22,813 nt of DNA from Thermodesulfobacteriota bacterium. Its GTDB lineage: Bacteria; Desulfobacterota; QYQD01. How positions within the stretch are numbered: the stretch's first letter is position 1; every line of letters begins with the position of its first letter. The stretch covers positions 1-22,813 of the forward strand of contig JASEGX010000009.1 in NCBI GenBank assembly GCA_030017815.1, in the 5' to 3' direction. The translations under genes were made by a program, and so were the position numbers. Below are positions 1 to 7,172 of the stretch, one piece after another. Below the pieces are notes generated by a model, which had not been told where the DNA came from, ran no database searches, and worked only from the letters and a program-made list of their open reading frames with translations.

Positions 1-57
1 GTATGGAGCAATACGCCGCAAGGAGGAGCGATCGAAGGCAACGCCGCAGATGATGCC
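1..57. repeat. Dispersed intergenic repeat, partial copy (same family as 7173-7303)
   Basis: This stretch aligns by eye with the right half of the element at 7231-7283. Both have a short GTA...TAC inverted pair, then CGCCGCA, a GA-rich stretch, CAACGC, GCA and ATG in the same order. Here the small stem reads GTAT/ATAC, while in the other copy it reads GTA/TAC, so pairing is kept although the sequence differs. The left half lies outside the window or is absent. It sits just upstream of the pyrG promoter. Confidence 0.55.
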
Positions 58-86
58 TTGATGGTGGATCAGGGCCTATTCCTGGC

Positions 87-116
87 TTGACATTTGCAAG
101 GCCTCCTTGCTATATT
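87..116 (+). promoter_or_regulatory. Sigma-70-type promoter for pyrG
   Basis: A perfect -35 TTGACA (87-92) is followed after 18 bases by TATATT (111-116). Transcription would begin near 123, leaving a leader of about 40 bases before the pyrG ATG at 162. This is one of the best promoter matches in the window and probably drives at least pyrG-kdsA. Confidence 0.65.
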
Positions 117-161
117 CACTACATCGTGAAAAAGTCTGAGCAGACGTCAACTGAAAGTCGC

Positions 162-1835
162 ATGTCTCCCAAGATAAAATTCATTTTTATTACCGGCGGG
201 GTCTTGTCTTCCCTAGGCAAGGGCCTGGCCGCAGCCTCCATCGGAGCGCTCCTTGAAAGCCGCGGTCTCAGGATAACCATCCAGAAACTGGATCCCTATA
301 TCAACGTTGATCCCGGCACCATGAATCCCTTCCAGCATGGCGAGGTTTTCGTCACAGACGACGGAGCCGAGACAGACCTCGATCTGGGCCATTACGAACG
401 CTACACCCGTGCCAGACTTGATCGTAATAGCAACTATACCACCGGACGAATCTATTATTCAGTAATCACCAAGGAACGCCGGGGTGAGTACCTGGGAGGT
501 ACCGTACAGGTTATACCCCATATTACGGATGAGATTAAGCAAAGCATATTAGCGGTTGCCCATGACGTAGATGTGGTCATTGTCGAGATCGGAGGCACCG
601 TAGGTGATATAGAAGGCCTGCCCTTTCTGGAGGCCATCCGGCAATTTAAGCAGGATGTGGGCAAGGAAAATGTGCTTTATATACACCTTACTTATGTCCC
701 CTATATCAAGGCTGCCGGTGAAGTCAAGACTAAACCCACCCAGCATAGCGTAAAGGAGCTGCGTGAAATAGGTATTCAACCGGACATTCTCCTCTGTCGT
801 ACCGAGCAGTTTCTAACCGGGGATCTTAAGGCCAAGATAGCCCTTTTCTGTAATGTAGAGGAAGACGCGGTAATAACCGCCAAAGATGTAGAAAGCATCT
901 ACGAGGTGCCGTGTGTCTTTCACAAGGAAGGCCTTGACGACAAGATAATAGAAAAGTTGAATATCTGGACCAGGGCCCCGCGTTTAAAAGATTGGGAGGA
1001 CCTGGTCCATCGGCTAAAACACCCGGAATTTACGGTGCGCATTGCTATTGTAGGTAAATATGTCGGCCTCAAAGAGTCATACAAGAGCTTAAATGAGGCC
1101 CTGGTCCATGGCGGGCTGGCCAATCGCGCCAGCGTAGATCTGGTTTATATACGCTCGGATGAAGTAGGTGAAGACGACCTAAAAGATTCGCTGGCGGATG
1201 TAGATGGAATATTGGTTCCAGGAGGGTTTGGCGCACGCGGCATAGAAGGTAAGATCGCCGCCATCCGTTACGCCCGGGAGAACAAGATTCCCTTTTTTGG
1301 TATATGCCTCGGGATGCAACTCGCGGTGGTAGAATTTGCCCGCAACGCCGCCGGCCTTTCCGGGGCACACAGTACAGAATTTAACACCCAGACCCCCTAT
1401 CCGGTCATCTATCTGATGAAGGAATGGTACGACTTCCGAACCCGGCAGGTTCAGGTCCGGGATGAAGACAGTCAGAAAGGAGGGACCATGCGTCTTGGGG
1501 CTTACCCCTGCCGCCTGGCCAACGATTCTCTGGCCCTTGCCGCCTACCACACCGGGGAAATTTCCGAGCGCCATCGCCACCGTTATGAGTTCAATAATCT
1601 GTACCGGGAAGTTCTGGAAAAGAACGGCGTGAGAGTAACCGGTCTTTCACCGGATGGAGAACTGGTTGAAATAATAGAGATTCCTGACCATCCATGGTTT
1701 CTAGCCTGTCAGTTTCACCCGGAATTCAAGTCACGCCCCATGTCTCCCCACCCGCTGTTTGGGGCCTTTATTAAGGCCGCATTAGAACAGAGGCAGGTGG
1801 TGGCTGAGAGACAAAAAAAAGCTGTTGGAAAATGA
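162..1835 (+). CDS. pyrG: CTP synthase
   Basis: CTP synthase makes CTP from UTP, ATP and glutamine in the cytoplasm. The 557-residue product has the two expected domains. The N-terminal synthetase opens with the P-loop-like GGVLSSLGKG and contains KLDPYINVDPGTM. The C-terminal class I glutamine amidotransferase has its nucleophile Cys382 in GICLGMQ and the catalytic pair His519/Glu521 in FHPEF. Length fits the family (535-560). An in-frame TTG at 87 would add 25 residues, but that TTG is the -35 box of the promoter, so the ATG at 162 is chosen. The Shine-Dalgarno match is weak (GAAAG at about 153). The stop overlaps the kdsA start as ATGA, implying translational coupling. CTP also supplies the CMP used to activate KDO, which fits the next genes. 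Confidence 0.97.
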   Translation: MSPKIKFIFITGGVLSSLGKGLAAASIGALLESRGLRITIQKLDPYINVDPGTMNPFQHGEVFVTDDGAETDLDLGHYERYTRARLDRNSNYTTGRIYYSVITKERRGEYLGGTVQVIPHITDEIKQSILAVAHDVDVVIVEIGGTVGDIEGLPFLEAIRQFKQDVGKENVLYIHLTYVPYIKAAGEVKTKPTQHSVKELREIGIQPDILLCRTEQFLTGDLKAKIALFCNVEEDAVITAKDVESIYEVPCVFHKEGLDDKIIEKLNIWTRAPRLKDWEDLVHRLKHPEFTVRIAIVGKYVGLKESYKSLNEALVHGGLANRASVDLVYIRSDEVGEDDLKDSLADVDGILVPGGFGARGIEGKIAAIRYARENKIPFFGICLGMQLAVVEFARNAAGLSGAHSTEFNTQTPYPVIYLMKEWYDFRTRQVQVRDEDSQKGGTMRLGAYPCRLANDSLALAAYHTGEISERHRHRYEFNNLYREVLEKNGVRVTGLSPDGELVEIIEIPDHPWFLACQFHPEFKSRPMSPHPLFGAFIKAALEQRQVVAERQKKAVGK

Positions 1836-2668
1836 TACCAGAACTGGCTATTGGACCGATTAAGGTAGGAGGTGTCAATTCCCCTCTGTTAATTGGAGGG
1901 CCGTGTGTTTTAGAGTCAGAAGAGTCTGCCCTGCACATAGCCGTCACCTTGCAAGAAAGCGCCTATCGTCATGGTTTTTCTTACATATTCAAGGCGTCTT
2001 ATGATAAGGCGAACCGTACCTCGCTGCATTCCTATAGGGGGCCTGGTTTAGAAAAGGGCCTGGAAATGCTGGACAGGATCAAAAAAAGAGCGGGGGTTTT
2101 GATCCTTTCCGATGTACATAGTCGCGCGGAAGTAGCCCCCGCCGCCGAAGTATTAGACATCCTCCAGATCCCCGCGTTTCTCTGCCGGCAGACAGACCTG
2201 GTGCTGGAAGCGGCGGCTACCATGAAGCCCTTAAATATTAAAAAGGGGCAGTTTCTGGCTCCATGGGACATCGGGGAGGTAGTAGAAAAGGCTAAATCCA
2301 CCGGTAACTCGCGCATCTTGCTTACAGAGAGAGGGACTTCATTCGGCTATAACAACTTGGTGGTGGACATGCGCTCTCTGGTTATCATGCATCAGTGTGG
2401 CCTACCGGTCATCTTTGACGCCACACATAGTGTACAGCTTCCTGGCGGAAGCGGTACATGCTCCGGCGGTCAAAGGGAGTTTATTCCTCATTTGTGCCGG
2501 GCGGCCATGGCTGTAGGAGTGGAGGGCATATTTATGGAGGTGCATGCGGATCCTGACCGGGCGCTGTGCGACGGCCCTAATTCCTGGCCACTGGATAAGG
2601 TGGATGAATTACTGGCAGGGCTTATGCGGATACATAACGCTATCCGGGATCTCAAAATTGAGCTCTGA
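1832..2668 (+). CDS. kdsA: 3-deoxy-D-manno-octulosonate 8-phosphate synthase (KDO-8-P synthase)
   Basis: The enzyme condenses phosphoenolpyruvate with arabinose 5-phosphate to give KDO 8-phosphate, the precursor of the inner-core sugar of lipopolysaccharide. At 278 residues it has the usual TIM-barrel length and the family motifs FKASYDKANRTS, GQFLAPWD and DATHSVQ. Cys25, in GGPCVLES, occupies the position that binds metal in the Aquifex-type enzymes; the metal-independent E. coli type has Asn there. A metal-dependent class is therefore inferred. The ATG overlaps the pyrG stop by four bases. The arabinose-5-phosphate isomerase gene (kdsD/kpsF), often found next in related genomes, is absent between kdsA and kdsC. 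Confidence 0.96.
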   Translation: MIPELAIGPIKVGGVNSPLLIGGPCVLESEESALHIAVTLQESAYRHGFSYIFKASYDKANRTSLHSYRGPGLEKGLEMLDRIKKRAGVLILSDVHSRAEVAPAAEVLDILQIPAFLCRQTDLVLEAAATMKPLNIKKGQFLAPWDIGEVVEKAKSTGNSRILLTERGTSFGYNNLVVDMRSLVIMHQCGLPVIFDATHSVQLPGGSGTCSGGQREFIPHLCRAAMAVGVEGIFMEVHADPDRALCDGPNSWPLDKVDELLAGLMRIHNAIRDLKIEL

Positions 2669-2690
2669 AATTTGAAATTCTTTAGGATAC

Positions 2691-3242
2691 ATGGCGCTAT
2701 CAACAGATAAAACCAAAAAAATAAAAAGGCTTTCGGATAAGGCGAGACAAGTCAAGGTCTTGCTTCTGGATGTGGATGGTGTCTTGACCGATGGAAGGAT
2801 TACCTATAATGACCGCGGTGAAGAGATAAAATCCTTCCACGTACGCGATGGTCTTGGTATAAAGTTGCTACAGAGGTGTGGAATAGAAGTAGCCATTCTG
2901 ACCAGTCGAATCTCTGAGGCGCTGCTCCATCGGTGTAGAGAACTTAAAATTGAGACTGTACTGCAGGGTATGGAACCCAAATTAGCCGCCTATGAATGGC
3001 TTCTCCATAATAAAGGATTGGTGGACAGCCAGGTAGCTTATATTGGCGATGATTGGGTCGATATACAGATATTGAAGCGCGCGGGATTGCCTGTAGCAGT
3101 GAAAAATGCCGACAAAGGGATAATGGCATACGTTGACTACGTGACTAAACAAGATGGGGGCCAGGGAGCGGTACGAGAGGTATGCGAGTTTATTTTAGAG
3201 GCTAAGGGACTTAAGAAAAAGGTGCTGGCGGCCTTTACTTAG
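2691..3242 (+). CDS. kdsC: KDO-8-phosphate phosphatase (HAD family, KdsC/YrbI)
   Basis: KdsC removes phosphate from KDO 8-phosphate, the step after KdsA. The 183-residue protein is a compact HAD phosphatase: motif I DVDGVLTDG (residues 27-35, nucleophile Asp27, acid/base Asp29), motif II around ILTSR, the motif III lysine in GMEPKLAAYEW, and motif IV in IGDDWVDI. It lacks a large cap domain, as expected for this tetrameric family. The first 20 residues are Lys-rich and less conserved. The ATG at 2691 has only a weak AGGA upstream and follows the kdsA stop by 22 bases, so the genes are probably co-transcribed. Confidence 0.93.
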   Translation: MALSTDKTKKIKRLSDKARQVKVLLLDVDGVLTDGRITYNDRGEEIKSFHVRDGLGIKLLQRCGIEVAILTSRISEALLHRCRELKIETVLQGMEPKLAAYEWLLHNKGLVDSQVAYIGDDWVDIQILKRAGLPVAVKNADKGIMAYVDYVTKQDGGQGAVREVCEFILEAKGLKKKVLAAFT

Positions 3243-3298
3243 TGTTCATCCGGAAACTACTGTTTCCGGCTTCACGCTTTCAGCAATCAGCGTTCAGC
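3241..3298. repeat. CCGGAAA palindrome plus three TCAGC heptads
   Basis: CCGGAAAC (3250-3257), a TACT loop and GTTTCCGG (3262-3269) make a perfect 8-base-pair hairpin. An outer AGTG/CGCT pairing (3241-3244 with 3275-3278) extends it. Three degenerate 7-base units of form NNTCAGC follow (3278-3298). The same palindrome, inverted and again next to TCAGC heptads, lies at 7113-7148. The element touches the last bases of kdsC and precedes lptC. There is no T run, so it is not a standard terminator. Confidence 0.7.
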
Positions 3299-3352
3299 TT
3301 AATGTGTTGTTTGTCTTAGATTTTTGGATAGAGGGGTATAAAAGGCTTAAAC

Positions 3353-3928
3353 TTGACCGGTAAGAGGCTCTCATGGGCTGTGTTGGCCACTGTGGTTATT
3401 CTGGCGACCGGGTTTTTTTTAATGTGGCCACGGACCCGGCAAGCGGGTTACCCTCCAGACATACCTAAATGGTTTCTTAACTCGGAACAAAGGGATGCCG
3501 ATCTTAAAATGGAGAACGTAGAGTATACAAATAATCGGGATGGAAGGGATGAATGGGTACTCTATGCCAGGTTTGCCCGGTACTTTAAAGGGGAAGAAGA
3601 GGTTCTTTTGGATAGTGTGCGGACAAATTTTTTCTTAAAGAGCGGCAAGACGGTAACCGTATCTGGTGAACACGGCACCTACGATACTCAATCTAAGGAC
3701 ATCAATCTTTGGGGCCACGTTTCAGCGATAGCTTCGGACGGAGGACGTTTTTACACCAACGCTATCACCTATAACAGCAAAGAGCGCGTGCTCCGCACGC
3801 CGGAAGAAGTAACCGTTCTCGGTTCAAAAATTGACCTGAAAGGTAAGGGTTTGCTTTATGAACTGAATACCGGTAAGATGTCTGTGCTGAAAGAGGTACG
3901 GGTAATTACACAAAGAAAATTAAAATAA
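3353..3928 (+). CDS. lptC: LPS export protein LptC
   Basis: LptC is the single-pass inner-membrane protein that receives lipopolysaccharide from the LptB2FG transporter and passes it to LptA. The 191-residue product has a membrane helix at about residues 7-25, then a periplasmic beta-rich domain with the LptC/YrbK pattern (alternating hydrophobic strands, GEHGTYDTQSKDINLWGHV, ITYNSKERVLRTPEEV). The start is a TTG at 3353, with AAAGG (3341-3345) as a plausible ribosome site; no in-frame ATG precedes the membrane helix. It follows kdsC after 110 bases holding a repeat and sits directly before lptA, its physical partner. Confidence 0.9.
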   Translation: MTGKRLSWAVLATVVILATGFFLMWPRTRQAGYPPDIPKWFLNSEQRDADLKMENVEYTNNRDGRDEWVLYARFARYFKGEEEVLLDSVRTNFFLKSGKTVTVSGEHGTYDTQSKDINLWGHVSAIASDGGRFYTNAITYNSKERVLRTPEEVTVLGSKIDLKGKGLLYELNTGKMSVLKEVRVITQRKLK

Positions 3929-3995
3929 GCGCTCAGTTTTCAGCCCATCTGAGCAGATCGGCCGCTGAGCCTGAACGAATACAAGAAGGTAACTT

Positions 3996-4526
3996 ATGGA
4001 TTTAAAGGGGCGTTTTCTTCTTTTTAAAATGTTTTTAGCGTGTACCCTGGCATCATTTGCCCTGAGTACGGCTTCGTATGCCACGGAGACCCCGAATCGG
4101 AAGGCCGTACCTATCCATATTAAGGCCAACCGGTTAGATTCATACAATAAAGAAAATAAAATTATATTTACCGGTGATGTTATAGCTAAAAAGGCCGAGT
4201 TGACTATCTATGCCGATCAGATGACTGTCTTTTACCGCAAGGCCGAGGGAAAAGAGGCCGGCCAGGGGGAGGGTGCGGACCAGGTGGAAAAGATTTTTGC
4301 CAAGGGACATGTCAAGATTACAAAGGGCAAGCGTATTGCCACTGGCGACGAAGCGGTTTATTATGAGGCCGAACAGAATGTTATCCTGACCGGTAACCCA
4401 AAGGTCTGGGAAGGTAACAGTATGATTAAGGGTAGCAAGATTACCGTCTTCCTGGACGAAGACCGCAGTATAGTAGAAAGCCGGGCGGGAAACAGGGTTG
4501 AGGCTATAGTTTACCCGGAAAAATAA
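3996..4526 (+). CDS. lptA: LPS export periplasmic protein LptA (OstA-like)
   Basis: LptA polymerises across the periplasm to carry lipopolysaccharide from LptC to LptD. The 176-residue precursor begins with a signal peptide (about residues 1-29, ending ASYA) and continues with an OstA-like beta-jellyroll: PIHIKANRLDSYNKENKIIF, FTGDVIAKKAELTIYADQM and later TGDEAVYYEAEQNVILTGNP. A Lys/Glu/Gly-rich insert at about residues 83-95 probably forms a loop. AAGGT at 3986-3990 serves as ribosome site for the ATG. It lies between lptC and lptB, as usual. The 67 bases before it carry degenerate CTCAG/CTGAG inverted pairs. Confidence 0.93.
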   Translation: MDLKGRFLLFKMFLACTLASFALSTASYATETPNRKAVPIHIKANRLDSYNKENKIIFTGDVIAKKAELTIYADQMTVFYRKAEGKEAGQGEGADQVEKIFAKGHVKITKGKRIATGDEAVYYEAEQNVILTGNPKVWEGNSMIKGSKITVFLDEDRSIVESRAGNRVEAIVYPEK

Positions 4527-4546
4527 TGCACTCGGAAAAAGTAAAA

Positions 4547-4691
4547 TTTTACCGCAGAGGTCGCCGAGGACGCTGAGATAAGGAATGAAGTTATTCGTTA
4601 ATTGTTATTCGTTATTCGAGTAACAAATAACTAATAACCAATAACGAAAATGAAGTTTTCTCTGCGGACTCTGCGCGCTCAGCGGTGAAAA
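4547..4691. repeat. 145-base inverted repeat: CGCNGAG ends around inverted TAAC heptads
   Basis: The outer arms are TTTTACCGC followed by CGCNGAG units with 9-base period (4547-4577) and the inverse ending in GCGGTGAAAA (4682-4691). The centre holds four heptads of TTNGTTA type (4591-4618) followed after two bases by four inverse TAACNAA heptads (4621-4648). The whole unit can fold on itself as one long imperfect hairpin. It occupies most of the gap between lptA and lptB, so a shared transcript would carry it. The CGCAGAG family is widespread in bacterial intergenic DNA; the nested heptads look like a second family inserted in or captured by it. Confidence 0.75.
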
Positions 4692-4716
4692 GGCTTTTTT
4701 ACGAGGCCGTCCAAAA
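4692..4716. repeat. Solitary end of the GACGGC/GTAAAAAG element
   Basis: Read in reverse, this stretch gives TTTTGGACGG, then CCTCGTAAAAAAGCC, matching the left terminus of the element at 7173-7195 (TTGGACGGC, three variable bases, GTAAAAAGC). Only one end is present. It abuts the CGCNGAG repeat and ends 17 bases before the lptB start. Confidence 0.5.
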
Positions 4717-4733
4717 TGATAAAAGGTTAATTT

Positions 4734-5456
4734 ATGGGTACCCTTGTCGCTAATAACCTGGTCAAATCTTACCGCCAGCGCCGGGTCGTGGATCACGTCA
4801 GCATCAGGGTCGAATCCGGCTCAATAATCGGCTTGCTTGGACCTAATGGAGCGGGAAAGACAACGACTTTCTACATGATTGCGGGTCTGATCAAGCCGGA
4901 TGAGGGGCAAGTAGTTTTGAACGGCGAAGACTTGACCCACTATCCCATGTATCAGAGGGCCCGTCGCGGCATTACCTACCTGGCCCAGGAACCGTCTGTC
5001 TTTCGTAAGCTTACGGTTGAGGAAAACATATTAGCTGTGCTGGAGACGATAAAACTGCCCCGGGAGGAAAGAAGTGCCCGTTTAAGAAGCCTGTTGGAAG
5101 AGTTAAAAATCGATCATCTGGCCAGGCACAAAGCCTACTCACTTTCCGGTGGAGAACGGAGGCGGCTTGAGATACTGCGCGCGCTGGCTATTCAGCCATC
5201 ATTTATTTTACTTGACGAACCATTTGCGGGCATAGATCCCCTGGCCGTTTCGGATTTGCAGGCCATCGTCCGGCAACTTAAAGAAAAGGGCCTGGGCATA
5301 CTCATCTCTGATCACAATGTACGGGAAACATTGTCTGTTTGTGACTGGGCCTATATCCTGACCGAAGGAAGGATTCTGGAGGCCGGGAATTCGCAGCATA
5401 TCGCTGCCAGTGAGGTGGCGCGCAAGATTTATCTGGGCGAACAATTTACGCTGTGA
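4734..5456 (+). CDS. lptB: LPS export ABC transporter ATP-binding protein LptB
   Basis: LptB is the cytoplasmic ATPase that powers extraction of lipopolysaccharide from the inner membrane by LptB2FG. The 240-residue product has Walker A GPNGAGKT (36-43), the Q-loop LAQEPSVF typical of LptB, the signature LSGGERRR, Walker B FILLDEPFAGIDP, and the H-loop in ISDHNVRETL. The LAQEPSVFRKLTVEEN stretch distinguishes it from branched-chain amino acid ATPases. AAAAGG at about 4721-4726 precedes the ATG. The permeases lptF and lptG are not in the window, as is common in this gene order. The upstream gap is filled by repeats. Confidence 0.95.
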   Translation: MGTLVANNLVKSYRQRRVVDHVSIRVESGSIIGLLGPNGAGKTTTFYMIAGLIKPDEGQVVLNGEDLTHYPMYQRARRGITYLAQEPSVFRKLTVEENILAVLETIKLPREERSARLRSLLEELKIDHLARHKAYSLSGGERRRLEILRALAIQPSFILLDEPFAGIDPLAVSDLQAIVRQLKEKGLGILISDHNVRETLSVCDWAYILTEGRILEAGNSQHIAASEVARKIYLGEQFTL

Positions 5457-5488
5457 TGAATAACTTATTGCTACGACAATTAAAAAGC

Positions 5489-5529
5489 CCAAATCCCCCT
5501 GTAGCCCCCTTTTTCAAAGGGGAATTTGG
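5489..5529. repeat. CCAAATCCCC / GGGGAATTTGG palindromic repeat
   Basis: Outer arms CCAAATCCCC and GGGGAATTTGG enclose a perfect inner hairpin, CCCCTTT (5506-5512), loop TTC, AAAGGGG (5516-5522). No U-tract follows on the plus strand, so it is classed as a dispersed palindromic repeat rather than a terminator. Related C-run/AAAGGGG palindromes are common between genes of many bacteria. It lies between lptB and rpoN. Confidence 0.6.
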
Positions 5530-5592
5530 CGAATTCATGTATTTAAATGCTGTTGTAATAAAAGTCTGGCTTATTTAAGCTAGGGATCTAAC

Positions 5593-7050
5593 GTGGTTTT
5601 AGAACTCAAACAACAGTTAAGGCTTACCCAACAATTGGTGATGACCCCGCAATTGCAGCAGGCCATCAAGATGTTGCAATTGTCCCGGTTAGAACTGTTG
5701 GATAGCATCCACCAGGAATTGGAGGCTAATCCGATACTGGAAGAAGGACCAGAGGAGGATGCCGAGGATTCCCCCGTACCCTCCGAAGCAACCTCAAATG
5801 AGGAGGTAAGTGTTCAAGACAGACTGCCACCTGAAGTGATGGATAGCCAGCGAGCCATGGAAGAACTTAACTGGGAAGATTATATTGATGAATATAACAC
5901 CAGTAGCGCCGGCTATTCCGCCTATTCATTTGAGGAGAAAGAATCAACTTCTTTTGAGGCTACGTTAAGTCGAAAACCCTCCCTATCCTCGCACCTCATG
6001 TGGCAGTTTATTCTGTCACCTTGTACAGAAGAAGAAAAACTTGTCGGTGAGTTGATTATCGGCAACCTGGATGCTGATGGTTATCTTAACGCCTCCCTCT
6101 CAGAGATTGCGGCCTCTGCACATGTCCCTGAAGAGCTGGTTTTGGAAGTCCTTAAAAAGATTCAAGGGTTTGACCCGGTCGGAGTTGCCGCCCGTGATCT
6201 TAAAGAATGTCTGTTGATACAGACCCGGCAGCTGGGACTAGAGGGCACGTTAGTCGAGACCATCATATCTAATCATCTCCATCAACTAGAGGTCAAAAAC
6301 TACCAGGCCATCGCCAAGGAGACAGGGTCTTCTTTGGCCGACGTTATCAAGATTGTGGAAGTGATAACCCGGCTGGAGCCAAAGCCGGGACGGGCTTACA
6401 GTGGCGAAGAGACCCACTATATCAGCCCGGACATCTTTGTCTATAAGGTGGGAGATGCGTTCGTTATCGTCTTAAATGACGAGGGACTACCGAGGTTGCG
6501 GGTGAGTCCATTTTATCGGGGCATCTTGAACCAATCATCGGATGGTGACGCCCCGGTCAAGGACTATATCCAGGGCAAATTGAGGTCCGCGGTCTGGCTG
6601 ATCCGAAGCATTCATCAAAGACAGCGCACCATCTATAAAGTAACCGAGAGTATCGTCAAGTTTCAGCGGGATTTTTTGGAAAAGGGCATAGCTTATTTAA
6701 AACCGCTTATATTAAAGGATGTGGCTGAGGATGTGGAAATGCACGAGTCAACCGTAAGCAGGGTAACCACGAATAAATATGTTCATACCCCTCAGGGCTT
6801 GTTGGAGCTTAAATTCTTTTTCAATACCGGGATCAGTTGTGCACATGGAGAAGTTATGGCTTCAGAAGCGGTAAAAGATAAGATTCGACGTCTGGTCCAA
6901 TCCGAGAATTCAAGCCATCCGTATAGCGATAAGGAAATTGCCAATATGCTAAATAAAAATGATATTAATATTGCGCGGCGAACAATAGCTAAGTATAGGG
7001 AAGTGATGGGAATCCTCCCTTCTAACCAGAGAAAAAAATTCGCACAATAG
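5593..7050 (+). CDS. rpoN: RNA polymerase sigma-54 factor
   Basis: Sigma-54 directs RNA polymerase to -24/-12 promoters and needs an AAA+ activator to open them. The 485-residue protein is full length. The Gln/Leu-rich activator-contact Region I fills residues 1-50 (LRLTQQLVMTPQLQQAIKML). A short acidic linker (about 50-110) follows, then the core-binding domain, a helix-turn-helix near HESTVSRVTTNKYV, and the diagnostic RpoN box ARRTIAKYRE (461-470). The start is GTG at 5593 with AGGGAT at 5582-5587 upstream; Region I begins immediately after it. Its place after lptB and before hpf-ptsN-rapZ matches many proteobacteria. A 284-base repeat-rich gap separates it from hpf. Confidence 0.97.
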   Translation: MVLELKQQLRLTQQLVMTPQLQQAIKMLQLSRLELLDSIHQELEANPILEEGPEEDAEDSPVPSEATSNEEVSVQDRLPPEVMDSQRAMEELNWEDYIDEYNTSSAGYSAYSFEEKESTSFEATLSRKPSLSSHLMWQFILSPCTEEEKLVGELIIGNLDADGYLNASLSEIAASAHVPEELVLEVLKKIQGFDPVGVAARDLKECLLIQTRQLGLEGTLVETIISNHLHQLEVKNYQAIAKETGSSLADVIKIVEVITRLEPKPGRAYSGEETHYISPDIFVYKVGDAFVIVLNDEGLPRLRVSPFYRGILNQSSDGDAPVKDYIQGKLRSAVWLIRSIHQRQRTIYKVTESIVKFQRDFLEKGIAYLKPLILKDVAEDVEMHESTVSRVTTNKYVHTPQGLLELKFFFNTGISCAHGEVMASEAVKDKIRRLVQSENSSHPYSDKEIANMLNKNDINIARRTIAKYREVMGILPSNQRKKFAQ

Positions 7051-7051
7051 C

Positions 7052-7112
7052 AGTCAGCACTCAGCTTTCAGCAGTCAGCAAAAACCTCATGGCTGATAGC
7101 TGAGAGCTAAAA
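7052..7112. repeat. Inverted array of TCAGC heptads
   Basis: Four 7-base units of form NNTCAGC (7052-7079) are followed, after 12 bases, by three inverse units GCTGATA, GCTGAGA and GCTAAAA (7092-7112). Together they can fold as an imperfect hairpin. It starts two bases after the rpoN stop. The unit family is the same as at 3278-3298. Confidence 0.7.
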
Positions 7113-7148
7113 GCGCGAAGCCGGAAATAGTTGTTTCCGGATGAGCGC
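7113..7148. repeat. CCGGAAA palindrome, second copy (inverted)
   Basis: CCGGAAA (7121-7127), a six-base loop and TTTCCGG (7134-7140) form the core, with an outer GCGC/GCGC pair (7113-7116 and 7145-7148). The reverse complement of the 3241-3278 copy matches it closely, including the flanking GAAG and ATGA. In both copies the palindrome adjoins TCAGC-type heptads. Confidence 0.7.
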
Positions 7149-7172
7149 AAAACTAGTTAATCTGTAAAAAGC

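Noticed and set aside
87..161. In-frame TTG start giving pyrG 25 extra residues
   Set aside because: The TTG is the first triplet of the -35 box, the extra residues match nothing in the family, and the ATG at 162 gives the normal length.
3311..3342. TATAAA at 3337-3342 as lptC promoter
   Set aside because: The nearest TTG-type -35 is 20 bases away and the start site would almost coincide with the start codon, leaving no ribosome site.
4591..4648. Heptad arrays as a CRISPR array
   Set aside because: Units are 7 bases with no spacers, are inverted, and no cas genes are present.
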